DNA from: JAEUPI01 sp046348365
GTDB taxonomy: Bacteria; Pseudomonadota; Gammaproteobacteria; Burkholderiales; Burkholderiaceae_C
Assembly: GCA_046348365.1 (NCBI GenBank)
Contig: JAXMEL010000001.1
Location: forward strand, 496,001 to 560,000
Length of the DNA: 64,000 nucleotides
Reading direction: 5' to 3'
Position numbers and translations under genes: made by a program. Shown piece after piece: positions 41,918 through 50,677 of the stretch (within the stretch, counting starts at the first letter, position 1; the number at the start of each line of letters is the position of its first letter). The notes under the pieces are model-generated. The model did no database searches. It had not been told where the DNA came from and worked only from the letters and a program-made list of their open reading frames with translations.

Positions 41918-42433
41918 ATGTCGAACTTCGCCAAGGCCAACCGCTTTCACACCGAGGGCACGCCCGTGAAGGGCCATGCCGGGCCGCGCGAGAACGAGCA
42001 CGACCCCTATGCGCTGCACGCCAAGCTGCCCGAGCCCACCTGGTGCCCCGACTGCGGCGCGGTGTACGAGCACGGCCGCTGGCAGTGGAAGGAGCGCGTG
42101 GCCGAGACCGCGCCCAAGCATCGCTGCGCCGCGTGCCAGCGCATCCGCGACGGCCAGCCTGCCGGCTACGTTCACCTCGAAGGCGACTCGGTGCGCACGC
42201 GGCGCGACGCGCTGCTGAAAGTGATCCAGCACCGCGCCGACCACGCCAAGGCCGAGCATCCGATGCAGCGCGTCATGGCGATCAAGGACGAAGGCGAAGG
42301 CATCGTCATCACCACCACCGACGTGCACCTCGCGCGCGCGCTCGGCGAGGCGCTGCACCACGCCCACCACGGCGAGCTGCGCATGCGCTATAGCGACGGC
42401 GAGAACCTGGTACGGGTGAAATGGCGCGGCTGA
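41918..42433 (+). CDS. BCAM0308-family protein, zinc-ribbon-like
   Basis: A 171-residue soluble protein. Two CxxC pairs (TWCPDCGAVYEHGRW and HRCAACQRIRDG) form a likely zinc site in residues 43-80. The C-terminal half (VMAIKDEGEGIVITTTDVHL, ARALGEALHHAHHGELRMRY) looks like a small alpha-beta domain, similar to the NMD3-like or BON type. I recall the family name from Burkholderia cenocepacia BCAM0308, a gene of the low-oxygen-activated locus. The start at 41918 has AGGAG ten bases upstream. It is convergent with the kinase gene, stop codons seven bases apart. Confidence 0.8.
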   Translation: MSNFAKANRFHTEGTPVKGHAGPRENEHDPYALHAKLPEPTWCPDCGAVYEHGRWQWKERVAETAPKHRCAACQRIRDGQPAGYVHLEGDSVRTRRDALLKVIQHRADHAKAEHPMQRVMAIKDEGEGIVITTTDVHLARALGEALHHAHHGELRMRYSDGENLVRVKWRG

Positions 42434-42440
42434 GCCCGGC

Positions 42441-44006
42441 TCACTCGTCTCCCGTCACCGGCGCCATCCGCAGCCACGCCGCGGCCAGCGCACCCGGCAC
42501 CAGCGGCTGCTCGGTGTCGACGCGGATCGTGCGTTGCAGTTCGTCCTTCTGCAGCGGCACGCTGCGCTCGCGCAGCATGTCGAGCACGGCCGTGTCGGCC
42601 TCCGAGGCATCGTTGCCGGCCGCGGTGCGCGCCGCCACGCGCGCGTGCAGCACTTCGTCGCGCGCGGTGCAGTCGAGGATCGCGAACGGCGCCTTGGCCG
42701 CCGCGGCCACCGCGCGCAGCGCATCGCGCTGGCCGCGCTGCAGGCACGCGGCGTCGACCACCACCGGAAACCCCGCTTCGAGCGCCGACATCGCCACTGC
42801 GCGCAGCCGCGCGTAGACGGCCGAACTGTGCACCTCGGCATAGCGCCCGCTGCCGAGCATGCGGCGCCGCTCGACATCGGAGCGCACGCGGATCGCGCCG
42901 CAGGCCGCGGCCACGCGCTGCGAGACGTAGCTCTTGCCCGAGCCCGGCAGGCCGTGCGTGATCAGCAGCCGCGGATCCCATTGCCGCGCCAGGCGCAGCG
43001 CCAGCGTCAGGTAATCGGCCGCCGGCAGCGCATGCGGCGTGCGCACGCCCTGCGCCTCGCGCATCGTGGCCACCATCGCGCGCACCACGGCGCGGTAGAC
43101 CATGTAGAAGCGCAGCACCGGCGCACCGTCGTAGTCGCCGGTGACTTCGAGGTAGGCGTTGAGGAACACGGTGGCCAGGTCGGGCCGGCGGTGCGCCTGC
43201 AGGTCCATCGCCAGGAAGCCGGCGTCGCTGAGCACGTCGATCACGCGCAGGCCCTCGTCGAACTCGATGCCGTCGAACGCGGTCAGCTCGCCGTTCAGCC
43301 GCACCACGTTGTCGAGGTGCAGGTCGCCGTGGCATTCGCGCACGCGGCTGTGCGCGCGCCGCGCGATCCACAGCGGCGCGAGCAGCGGCGCCTGGGCCTC
43401 GAACCAGCGCCCGAGGTCCACGCCCTGCGCCGCCGGCTCGCCGGCGGGCAGCGAGGCGAGCGGCCCCAGCGCCGCGGCGAGGATGCGCTCGGGCGAGCCG
43501 AACGAGCTGCCCGGCGCCGGCGTGGCCGCCTCGCGGTGGAAGGCGGCCAGGCGCTGGCCGAAGCGCACCAAATCGTCGGCGCTCAACGCGTCGCGCAGCA
43601 GCTCCTCGCTGGCGAGCGCGCCGTCGGGCATGCGCCGCATCTTCACGGCGTAGTCGATGGGCTCGGCCGCGCCGGCGTCGGCTGCCGAGCCCTGCTCGTC
43701 ACCGAGCCGCGGCGCCCGCACCGTGCCGCGGATCGGCACCACCGCGAGGTACAGCTGCGGCGCGAGGCGCCGGTTCACGCGCAGCTCCTCGTCGCAATAG
43801 CGCCGGCGCAGCGCCAGCGTGGAGAAGTCCAGGAAGCCGAAGCGCACCGGCTTCTTGATCTTCCACGCGAATTCGCCCGCCAGCAGCACCCACGAGATGT
43901 GGGTCTGCACCAGGCGCGGTGCTCGGCCCTCGCGCTGCATCCGCTCGACCAGCGCGTGGACCATCCGCGCCGACTCTTCCAGCGCCTGCTCGTCGGTGTT
44001 CAGCAA
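42441..44006 (-). CDS. Aminoglycoside phosphotransferase-like/ATP-binding (AAA) fusion protein
   Basis: A 521-residue fusion. Residues 35-325 are a phosphotransferase (APH-like kinase) domain with the catalytic loop RECHGDLHLDNVVRLN and metal Asp in FDGIEFDEGLRVIDV. Residues 340-510 are a P-loop kinase domain with Walker A HGLPGSGKSYVS and VVVDAACLQRGQRDALRAVA. Proteins of this layout recur in low-oxygen loci of beta- and gammaproteobacteria, and their substrate is unknown. The start is a TTG at 44006, 21 bp after the phaC stop, so it is probably cotranscribed with phaC. Confidence 0.85.
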   Translation of the reverse strand: MLNTDEQALEESARMVHALVERMQREGRAPRLVQTHISWVLLAGEFAWKIKKPVRFGFLDFSTLALRRRYCDEELRVNRRLAPQLYLAVVPIRGTVRAPRLGDEQGSAADAGAAEPIDYAVKMRRMPDGALASEELLRDALSADDLVRFGQRLAAFHREAATPAPGSSFGSPERILAAALGPLASLPAGEPAAQGVDLGRWFEAQAPLLAPLWIARRAHSRVRECHGDLHLDNVVRLNGELTAFDGIEFDEGLRVIDVLSDAGFLAMDLQAHRRPDLATVFLNAYLEVTGDYDGAPVLRFYMVYRAVVRAMVATMREAQGVRTPHALPAADYLTLALRLARQWDPRLLITHGLPGSGKSYVSQRVAAACGAIRVRSDVERRRMLGSGRYAEVHSSAVYARLRAVAMSALEAGFPVVVDAACLQRGQRDALRAVAAAAKAPFAILDCTARDEVLHARVAARTAAGNDASEADTAVLDMLRERSVPLQKDELQRTIRVDTEQPLVPGALAAAWLRMAPVTGDE

Positions 44007-44027
44007 GGCGCGGGGAACCGCGGTGGT

Positions 44028-45776
44028 TCAGGTTTCGTGCACATAGCGGCCGGGTGCATTGTCCAGCACCGGCAGCCGCTTCGCGGCGCGCCCCCCGAAG
44101 GGGGGTGGCGCCACCCGGCGCGACGAATGCGCGTCGAGCCACGCCGTCCAGTCGGGCCACCACGAGCCGGCGGCCTGCCGCGCTTGCACGAGCCAGTTGT
44201 CGGGGTCCACGTGGTTGCCGTGCGGCGTGCGGTCGGCCACGCGGAAGCTCGCCTGCTTGCTCGCCATCGGCCCGTCGGGCGGATTCACGATCGCCACGTT
44301 GTGGCCGCCCGAGCTGAGCACGAAGCGCAGCGGCGCGTCGGTGAGCAGGTTGATCTTGTAGACCGAGCGCCAGGGCGAGACGTGATCGCGCTCGGTGGCC
44401 ACCACGTACATCGGCACGCGGATGTCGCGCAGCGCCACCGGCGCCCCGCCCACCGGGTAGCGCCCCTCGGCGAGATCGTTGTTCAGGTAGAGCCGGCGCA
44501 GGTATTCGCTGTGCATGCGCGCGGGCATGCGCGTGGCGTCGGCGTTCCACGCGCGCAGGTCGTTGAGCGGCGTCTGCGCGCCCATCAGGTACTCGTGCAC
44601 GAGCTTGGACCAGACCAGGTCCTTGCTGTTGATGAGCGAGAACGCGCCGGCCATCTGGCGGCCGTCGAGGTAGCCGCGCTCGGCCATCACGTCTTCGAGG
44701 AAGGCGATCTGGCTCTCGTCGATGAACAGGCCCAGCTCGCCCGGCTCCTCGAAGTCGGTCTGCGCCGCCAGCAGCGAGCAGGTGGCGAGCGCCGGCTTGC
44801 CGTCGCGCGCCAGCGCCGCCGCGGCCATCGCCAGCAGCGTGCCGCCGAGGCAGTAGCCCATCGCATGCACGCGCTGCCGCGGCAGCGCCTGCTGCACCGC
44901 CTGCAGCGCGGCCATGACGCCGAGCTGCATGTAGTCGTCCATCGACAGGTCGCGGTCGTCGGGGCCCGGGTTGCGCCACGAGATCATGAACACCGAGTAA
45001 CCGCGGCCGACGAGGTACTTCACCAGCGAGTTCTGCGGCGACAGGTCGAGGATGTAGTACTTCATGATCCACGACGGCACGACCAGCAGCGGCTCCGGGT
45101 GCACCGTGGTGGTCGTGGGCGCGTACTGGATCAGCTCGATCAGGCGGTTGCGCAGCACCACCTTGCCCGGCGTGAGCGCCACCGCTTCGCCGGGCGCGAA
45201 CTTCTCGGCGTCTTTCGGCGGGCCGCCGGTGAGCACGGCCATGAAGTCGCGGCTCCAGTTGGCGAAGCCGTTGGCCAGGTTGTGGCCGCCGCCGGCCAGC
45301 GTGGCCTGGATCACCTCGGGGTTGGCCAGCACGCTGTTCGACGGCGACGCCATGTCGATCGCCTGCCGCACCACGAACGACACCACCTGCTCGTCGTGCG
45401 CCGACACGCCGCGCACGCCGGTAGTGGCCTCCTGCCACCACTGCTGCCACAGCAGGAAGGCCTGCGACCAGGCCTGGAACGGCTCGTCGCGCCACTGCGG
45501 ATGCACGAAGCGCTTGTCTTCCGGCGCCGGCGGGATGCACGGCACGCACTGGCCCGTGCCGAGCTGCTGCAGGTACATCGCGTAGCGCAGCCACTTGTTG
45601 GTCACGCTCTCGGCGAGCGCGAGCTGCTTGCCCGGCGAGACCATCAGGTGCGTCCACCAGTCGAGCATCGCGGCCGACACCGCGGCCGGCGAGATGCCGT
45701 GGGTGGCGCGCGCGATCGCCGTCTTCAACGGCACGTCGAGCGCGGGGTAGCTGGGCGCGGCAAGGGATTCGGGCAT
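44028..45776 (-). CDS. phaC: Class I poly(3-hydroxyalkanoate) synthase
   Basis: A 582-residue enzyme that polymerises hydroxyacyl-CoA into storage granules. The N-terminal PhaC_N domain includes WLRYAMYLQQLG and NPEVIQATLAGGGHNLANGF. The alpha/beta-hydrolase core has the modified lipase box GYCLGG, with catalytic Cys309 in place of Ser, and the His region SSGGHNVAIVNPP. Class I synthases act alone and are about 590 residues, which fits. No phaA or phaB is adjacent. A phasin gene is divergently oriented across a 133-bp gap that holds an FNR-like site, suggesting that storage is tied to oxygen limitation. Confidence 0.95.
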   Translation of the reverse strand: MPESLAAPSYPALDVPLKTAIARATHGISPAAVSAAMLDWWTHLMVSPGKQLALAESVTNKWLRYAMYLQQLGTGQCVPCIPPAPEDKRFVHPQWRDEPFQAWSQAFLLWQQWWQEATTGVRGVSAHDEQVVSFVVRQAIDMASPSNSVLANPEVIQATLAGGGHNLANGFANWSRDFMAVLTGGPPKDAEKFAPGEAVALTPGKVVLRNRLIELIQYAPTTTTVHPEPLLVVPSWIMKYYILDLSPQNSLVKYLVGRGYSVFMISWRNPGPDDRDLSMDDYMQLGVMAALQAVQQALPRQRVHAMGYCLGGTLLAMAAAALARDGKPALATCSLLAAQTDFEEPGELGLFIDESQIAFLEDVMAERGYLDGRQMAGAFSLINSKDLVWSKLVHEYLMGAQTPLNDLRAWNADATRMPARMHSEYLRRLYLNNDLAEGRYPVGGAPVALRDIRVPMYVVATERDHVSPWRSVYKINLLTDAPLRFVLSSGGHNVAIVNPPDGPMASKQASFRVADRTPHGNHVDPDNWLVQARQAAGSWWPDWTAWLDAHSSRRVAPPPFGGRAAKRLPVLDNAPGRYVHET

Positions 45777-45829
45777 GGTGGTTCGAACGATGGGCTGCAG
45801 CGATGCTCCACGCCGCCCCGGCCCGGCGA

Positions 45830-45843
45830 TTGCGCAGGGTCAA
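45830..45843. promoter_or_regulatory. FNR-like site between phaC and phasin genes
   Basis: TTGCG-CAGG-GTCAA shares 12 of 14 bases with the site at 41847 and keeps the TTG...TCAA ends of an FNR box. It is 54 bp from the phaC start and 67 bp from the phasin start, central in the divergent gap. A weak -10-like CAACAT at 45865-45870 fits activation of the phasin gene from -41.5. Confidence 0.5.
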
Positions 45844-45909
45844 TGGCGCTGGAGGATCCCGGCGCAACATGCTGCGCGCAGTGCCCGCCACGCCCAGCAG
45901 GAGACGACC

Positions 45910-46446
45910 ATGACCACCCGCACGCGCCGCAAGACCGCTGTCGCCGCCAAGCCCAATGGCGCCGGTGCAGCCAAGCCCTCGCCCACCGCCGCCGTCGCCA
46001 CGCCCGAGGGTTGGGTCGGCCTCACGCGCGACCAGCTCGAGTTCACGCTGCAGTCGGCGATGGGCTGGTTGCGCGCAGTGGAATCGGTGCGCAAGGTGCA
46101 GTGGGACATGACGCACCTGGCCGTCAAGCGCTACGAAGACATGGCGCAGCGCCTGCACGAGGCGCGCGACATCGCCGACGTGATGGCGATCCAGGTCGAG
46201 CTGATGCGCTTCGACTCCGCCGCGGCGATCCGCTTCGGCCAGGAGCTGTACGACACCGCCGTGCGCAACGCCACCGAGGTGCTCACGCAGGCGCGGCCTA
46301 CCGTCGATGCGAGCCAAGCCGACGGCGTGCAGGCCTGGATGCAGGGGCTGCAGTCGATGATGCACACCGGCGTGCGGCCGCTCGACGACCTGTTCAGCCA
46401 GTCGGTGCTGCGCGACCTGATGACCCCCGCCGCGCGCGCTGTGTAA
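45910..46446 (+). CDS. Phasin-family granule-associated protein
   Basis: A 178-residue amphipathic helical protein. After a basic Lys/Arg/Ala leader (TTRTRRKTAVAAKPNGAGAA) the phasin-like core runs LEFTLQSAMGWLRAVESVRK, then VQWDMTHLAVKRYEDMAQRL and a last block ADVMAIQVELMRFDSAAAIR. Phasins coat polyhydroxyalkanoate granules and limit their size. The pairing with phaC supports this. The basic N-terminus could also bind DNA, as in granule-nucleoid linkers such as PhaM or PhaF. The ATG is supported by CAGGAG. Confidence 0.82.
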   Translation: MTTRTRRKTAVAAKPNGAGAAKPSPTAAVATPEGWVGLTRDQLEFTLQSAMGWLRAVESVRKVQWDMTHLAVKRYEDMAQRLHEARDIADVMAIQVELMRFDSAAAIRFGQELYDTAVRNATEVLTQARPTVDASQADGVQAWMQGLQSMMHTGVRPLDDLFSQSVLRDLMTPAARAV

Positions 46447-46533
46447 ATCTGCGTTGCCGCGGTCATCGCCGGGCGGCCTCGAAGGGTTGAAGGTGGCGGG
46501 CCACCGCCGTCGCGGGGGCTTTCGGGGAAGCGC

Positions 46534-46851
46534 ATGAGTCGCTGGCGCCTGGCCGTGATCGCACCGCTCGCCGCGTGGAGCCTGTCGGCCTGCGTGGTGG
46601 CGCCCTACTACCCCGCCGGCGAGGTGGTGACCGATGTCGCGCCGCCCGCGCCCTATGCCGAGGTGATCCCCGCCATTCCGTTTGTCGGCGCGATGTGGAT
46701 CGGCGGCTACTGGGGCTGGCGCGGCGGCGGCTACCACTGGGTGCCGGGCCGCTGGGAGCAACCTCGCCCCGGCTACTACTGGCGGCCGCATCGCTGGGAG
46801 CCGGTGATGGGCCGCTGGCACTTCCGCGGCGGCGGCTGGATGCAGCGCTGA
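46534..46851 (+). CDS. YXWGXW-repeat lipoprotein
   Basis: A 105-residue exported protein with a lipobox-like AAWSLSACVV (Cys near 20). The body carries Trp/Tyr/Gly-rich repeats: GGYWGWRGGGYHWVPGRWEQ, PRPGYYWRPHRWEP and MGRWHFRGGGW, typical of YXWGXW-repeat envelope proteins. Role unknown. It lies between the phasin and P-type ATPase genes on the same strand. Confidence 0.83.
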   Translation: MSRWRLAVIAPLAAWSLSACVVAPYYPAGEVVTDVAPPAPYAEVIPAIPFVGAMWIGGYWGWRGGGYHWVPGRWEQPRPGYYWRPHRWEPVMGRWHFRGGGWMQR

Positions 46852-46897
46852 GCGCGCGAGCGCGCGCCTGATCGCCGGCGACGCCGCGCCGGCAGCG

Positions 46898-46911
46898 CTG
46901 ATGGCTGTCAA
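46898..46911. promoter_or_regulatory. Candidate FNR/Anr box upstream of P-type ATPase
   Basis: CTGAT-GGCT-GTCAA matches nine of ten arm positions of an FNR-type site (TTGAT/C-N4-A/GTCAA). A GATACT hexamer at 46954-46959 is a good -10 element. With a start of transcription near 46966 the box would be centred at about -61.5, a recognised class I position. Confidence 0.5.
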
Positions 46912-46965
46912 CGCCGCGCCGGCCGTCGCTGCGCGCGCGTGCGACGGCGGGCCGATACTGCGCGC

Positions 46966-49716
46966 GTGCAGCCCACCGAGACCGCCTGGCATGCGCTCGA
47001 GCCCGACGCGGCGCTGCAGCGCCTGGGAAGCAATGTTGCCGATGGCCTGAGCGACGCGCAGGCGCGCGAGCGCGCGGCCGCGCAAGGCCCCAACGCACTG
47101 CCCGAGCCGCCGCGCGCCTCGGCGTGGCGGCTCTTCGCGCGCCAGCTGGCGAGCCCGCTGGTGCTGATCCTCTTCGTCGCCGCGCTGCTCGCGGTGGTGC
47201 TCGGCCACCTGGGCGACGCGGCGGTGATCCTCGCCGTCGTCGTCGTCAATGCGCTGGTCGGCAGCGCGCAGGAAGGCCGCGCCGAACGCTCGATGCGCTC
47301 GCTGCGCCGCCTGGCGGCGCTGCAGGTCGGCGTGCTGCGCGACGGCCAGGAGCAGCGCATCGCCGCGCGCGAGCTGGTGTGCGGCGACCTGCTGCTGCTG
47401 GCCGCCGGCGACGCCGTGGCCGCCGACGCGCGGCTGGTGCAGGCGAGCCGCCTGCAGGTGGCCGAGGCCGCGCTGACCGGCGAGTCGGTGCCGGTGGCCA
47501 AGGCCGTGGCCGCGATGCCCGCCGCCGCGGCGCTGGCCGACCGCCACAACATGGTGTACTCGGGCACTTTCGTCACCGCCGGCCGCGCGCGCGCGGTGGT
47601 GGTGGCGATCGGCGCGCACACCGAGGTCGGCCGCATCGCGCGGCTCACCGAGCAGGCGGTGGAGCCGCTCACGCCGCTGCAGCGCCGGCTCGAGCGCTTC
47701 GGCCGCGCGCTGGTGGCCGCGGCGCTGGTGCTGTTCGTGGCCGTGGTGGCGCTCGGTCTGCTGCGCGAGCTGCCGCTGGCCGACGTGCTGATGGTGGCGA
47801 TCAGCCAGATGGTGTCGATGGTGCCCGAGGGCCTGCCGGTGGCGATGACCATCGCGCTGGCGGTGGGCATGCAGCGCATGTCGGGCCGCGGCGCCATCAT
47901 CCGGCGCCTCGCCGCGGTGGAGACGCTCGGCTCGACCACGGTGATCTGCACCGACAAGACCGGCACGCTCACCTGCAACGAGATGACGGCGGTGGCGCTG
48001 TGGCTGCCGGCGACGAGCGCGGCCGCGGCGCGCGCGCTCACCGACAGCGGCCGCGGCTACGCGCCCGAGGGCGAGCTGCGGCACGACGGCCGCCCGGCGC
48101 CGCCAGACGATGCGCTGCGCGCGCTGCTCGGGGCGGCCGTGCTGTGCAACGACGCCGAGCTGCTGCCGCCCGACGATGCGCTGGCCGCCTGGCGCGTGAT
48201 CGGCGACCCCACCGAGGGCGCGCTGCTGGTGGCCGCCGGCAAGGCCGGGCTCGACGTTGCCGCGCTGCGCCGGCACTGGCCGCGCGAAGACGAACTGCCC
48301 TTCGACGCCGAGCGCCGCGTGATGGTCACCCGCCATCGCGACGCCGCCGGCGCGGCCTGCGTGATCGTCAAGGGCGCGCCCGAGGCGTTGCTGCCCCTGT
48401 GCGCCCATGGCGCCGATGCGGCCGCCGCGCGTGCCGAGGCCGATGCGATGGCTGCCCGCGCCTTGCGCGTGCTCGCGCTCGCACGCGTGGACGAGCCGAT
48501 CGCCTGGCGCGGCGAGGCCGACGCGCTGCCCGCGCTGGCCGGCCGCCTGCGGCTGCTCGGCCTCGTCGGCGAGATCGATCCGCCGCGCGAGGCGGCGCGC
48601 GACGCAGTGGCGGCGTGCCGCGCCGCCGGCATCCGGCCGATCATGGTTACCGGCGACCATCGGCTCACCGGCCTGGCCATCGCGCGCGAGCTGGGCATCG
48701 CCGCCGAGCACGACGTGGCCGTCGACGGCGCCGAGCTGGAGCGGCTCGCCGAGCCCGAGCTCGACGACGCGCTCGAGCACATCGCCGTGTTCGCGCGCGT
48801 GCAGCCGGCGCAGAAGCTGCGCATCGTGCAGGCGCTGCAGCGCCGCGGCGAGGTGGTGGCGATGACCGGCGACGGCGTCAACGACGCGCCGGCGCTGGCG
48901 CTGGCCGACGTGGGCGTGGCCATGGGCCGCTCGGGCACCGAGGTGGCCAAGAGCGCGGCGCGCGTGGTGATCACCGACGACGACTTCGCCACGCTGGTGG
49001 GCGCCGTCGAGCAGGGCCGCGTGGTCTATGCCAACCTGAAGAAGGTGATCCTGTTCCTGTTCGCGACCTCGCTCGACGAGGTGCTGCTGCTGCTCGCCGC
49101 GCTGCTGGCCGGGCTGCCGCTGCCGCTGGCCGCGGTGCAGATCCTGTGGATCAACATCGTCACCGAGGGCACGCTGACCATCAACCTGGTGATGGAGCCG
49201 CCCGAGGGCGACGAGATGCGCCGCGCGCCGGTGCCGCGCGACGATGCGCTGCTCGACGCCACGATGCGCCGGCGCATCGCGCTGATGGCGCTGGCCACCG
49301 TGGCGGTGTGCGGCAGCTGGTATGCGCTGCGCTACCGCGCCGGCGTGCCGCTGCCGCAGCTGCGCACCGAGGTGTTCACGATGATCGCCGTGTGCCAGTG
49401 GTTCAACGTGCTCAACTGCCAGTCTGCGCTGCGCTCGGCGCTGCGGTTCGGCGTGCTGCGCAACCGCTGGCTGCTCGGCGGCCTGGGCGCGAGCGTGGCG
49501 CTGCAGCTCGCGGTGCTGTACCTGCCGGCGCTGAACGCGCTGTTCTACACGGTGCCGCTCGCGCCGTCGCTGCTGGCGGCGATCGTGGCACTCGCCAGCC
49601 TGGTGCTGTGGGCCGAGGAGCTGCGCAAGGCGCTGGCGCGGCAGCGCATCAGCGCGCGGCGCCGAACACCAGCTGCGCCGCGGCCAGATCCTCCAGCGCC
49701 GTACCCACCGACTTGA
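46966..49716 (+). CDS. P-type cation-translocating ATPase, P2 (Ca2+/Na+,K+-like) class
   Basis: A 916-residue membrane pump. The N-terminal cation-ATPase domain (AWHALEPDAALQRLGSNVAD) is followed by the actuator loop ALTGESVPVAKA and the phosphorylation motif CTDKTGTLTCNEM (Asp330). The nucleotide domain and hinge GDGVNDAPALALADVGVAMG follow. M4 has MVPEGLP, typical of P2 pumps; M6 reads WINIVTEG, where SERCA has NLVTDG, so a Glu replaces a key transport Asp. A GTG at 46939 is an alternative start. The last 68 bp overlap the convergent ornithine cyclodeaminase-family gene. The transported ion is uncertain. Confidence 0.88.
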   Translation: MQPTETAWHALEPDAALQRLGSNVADGLSDAQARERAAAQGPNALPEPPRASAWRLFARQLASPLVLILFVAALLAVVLGHLGDAAVILAVVVVNALVGSAQEGRAERSMRSLRRLAALQVGVLRDGQEQRIAARELVCGDLLLLAAGDAVAADARLVQASRLQVAEAALTGESVPVAKAVAAMPAAAALADRHNMVYSGTFVTAGRARAVVVAIGAHTEVGRIARLTEQAVEPLTPLQRRLERFGRALVAAALVLFVAVVALGLLRELPLADVLMVAISQMVSMVPEGLPVAMTIALAVGMQRMSGRGAIIRRLAAVETLGSTTVICTDKTGTLTCNEMTAVALWLPATSAAAARALTDSGRGYAPEGELRHDGRPAPPDDALRALLGAAVLCNDAELLPPDDALAAWRVIGDPTEGALLVAAGKAGLDVAALRRHWPREDELPFDAERRVMVTRHRDAAGAACVIVKGAPEALLPLCAHGADAAAARAEADAMAARALRVLALARVDEPIAWRGEADALPALAGRLRLLGLVGEIDPPREAARDAVAACRAAGIRPIMVTGDHRLTGLAIARELGIAAEHDVAVDGAELERLAEPELDDALEHIAVFARVQPAQKLRIVQALQRRGEVVAMTGDGVNDAPALALADVGVAMGRSGTEVAKSAARVVITDDDFATLVGAVEQGRVVYANLKKVILFLFATSLDEVLLLLAALLAGLPLPLAAVQILWINIVTEGTLTINLVMEPPEGDEMRRAPVPRDDALLDATMRRRIALMALATVAVCGSWYALRYRAGVPLPQLRTEVFTMIAVCQWFNVLNCQSALRSALRFGVLRNRWLLGGLGASVALQLAVLYLPALNALFYTVPLAPSLLAAIVALASLVLWAEELRKALARQRISARRRTPAAPRPDPPAPYPPT

Positions 49717-50590
49717 ACAGCGTGATCTCGCGGTCGCTCTCGCGGCCGCTGCGCTCGCCGCGGCACAGCGCGGCGAGGTCGCCCTGCAGCCGCTCGGCGG
49801 AGAACGCGCCCTCGGCCATGGCCTGCAGCACGTCGCCCGACTTGGCGAGCGCCTCGTGGGTGTCGACGTAGACACGGCTGCGCGCGAAGCAGTCGGCATC
49901 GGTCTCGCGCATCTCGGGCGAGAAGCTGCCGACGAGGTCGAGGTGCGTGCCCGGCCGCAGCCATTGCCCGAGCACCAGCGGCGCGGTGGCCAGCGTGGCG
50001 CAGCTGATCAGGTCGGCCTCGGCGGCGGCAGCGGCCAGGTCATCGACCACGCCGGCGTCGAAGCCGCGGGTGGCGAGCCGGTCGGCCAATGCCTGCGCCG
50101 CGGCCCGGTTGCGGTTCCACACGCGCACGCGGCGCACAGGCCGCACGGCCGCATGGGCCTCGGCCATCAGCGCCGCCACGCGGCCCGCGCCCACCACCAG
50201 CAGGCACGCGGCGTCGGCGCGCGCCAGGTACGAGGCGGCGAGCGCGGACGCGGCTGCCGTGCGGCGCGAGGTGATCTCGTTGCCGTCCATCTGCGCCAGC
50301 GGCTCGCCGGTGGCGGCGTCGAACAGCGTGTACACCGAATGCAGCCCCGGCTTGCCGAAAGCGCCGTTGCCGGGAAACACCGTGACGGTCTTGATGCCCA
50401 GGCGCTGCCCCGGCTGCCACGCGGGCATCAGCAGCACGGTGCCGGCCGTGGCGCTGCCGCGGGCGTCGGCGATGCGGTGCGTGTGGCGCTGCGGCACTTC
50501 GCAACCGGCCACGAACATCCGCCGCAGCGCGTCGATCAGCGGCGCGAACGCCAGCCGCTCGCGTGTGGTGTTCGCGTCGATGAGCTGCAC
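49649..50590 (-). CDS. Ornithine cyclodeaminase/mu-crystallin family protein
   Basis: A 313-residue NAD(P)-dependent enzyme. Family blocks are TVLLMPAWQPGQRLGIKTVT, GNGAFGKPGLHSVYTLFDA, EITSRRTAAASALAASYLAR and the Rossmann segment LLVVGAGRVAALMAEAHAA. HLDLVGSFSPEMRETDADCF follows, then ITLFKSVGTALEDLAAAQLV. Members include ornithine cyclodeaminase, ketimine reductases and alanine dehydrogenases; the substrate cannot be decided. The start is a GTG at 50590 (VQLIDANTTRERL). It is divergent from the metalloprotease gene and overlaps the 3' end of the P-type ATPase gene. Confidence 0.87.
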   Translation of the reverse strand: MQLIDANTTRERLAFAPLIDALRRMFVAGCEVPQRHTHRIADARGSATAGTVLLMPAWQPGQRLGIKTVTVFPGNGAFGKPGLHSVYTLFDAATGEPLAQMDGNEITSRRTAAASALAASYLARADAACLLVVGAGRVAALMAEAHAAVRPVRRVRVWNRNRAAAQALADRLATRGFDAGVVDDLAAAAAEADLISCATLATAPLVLGQWLRPGTHLDLVGSFSPEMRETDADCFARSRVYVDTHEALAKSGDVLQAMAEGAFSAERLQGDLAALCRGERSGRESDREITLFKSVGTALEDLAAAQLVFGAAR

Positions 50591-50677
50591 CCGGCGCAGT
50601 ATCGCCGAGCGGCAACTGCGGCCAGGGTATTTGCGATAACGTGTGCGACTTCGCCCACCGCCCCACACGTCCAGACG

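Noticed and set aside
44080..44115. CCCCCC-GAA-GGGGGG hairpin as a terminator
   Set aside because: It lies inside the 3' coding region of phaC, about 55-75 bp before the stop, and the frame through it (APPPFGG) is open. No T-run follows. It may affect mRNA folding only.
43699..49899. A 2,066-codon open frame on the minus strand across phaC, phasin and P-type ATPase
   Set aside because: Its product is low-complexity Arg/Ala/His/Gln sequence outside the true phaC and kinase frames. The real genes in this span have clear motifs on other frames. Long shadows are expected at this GC content.
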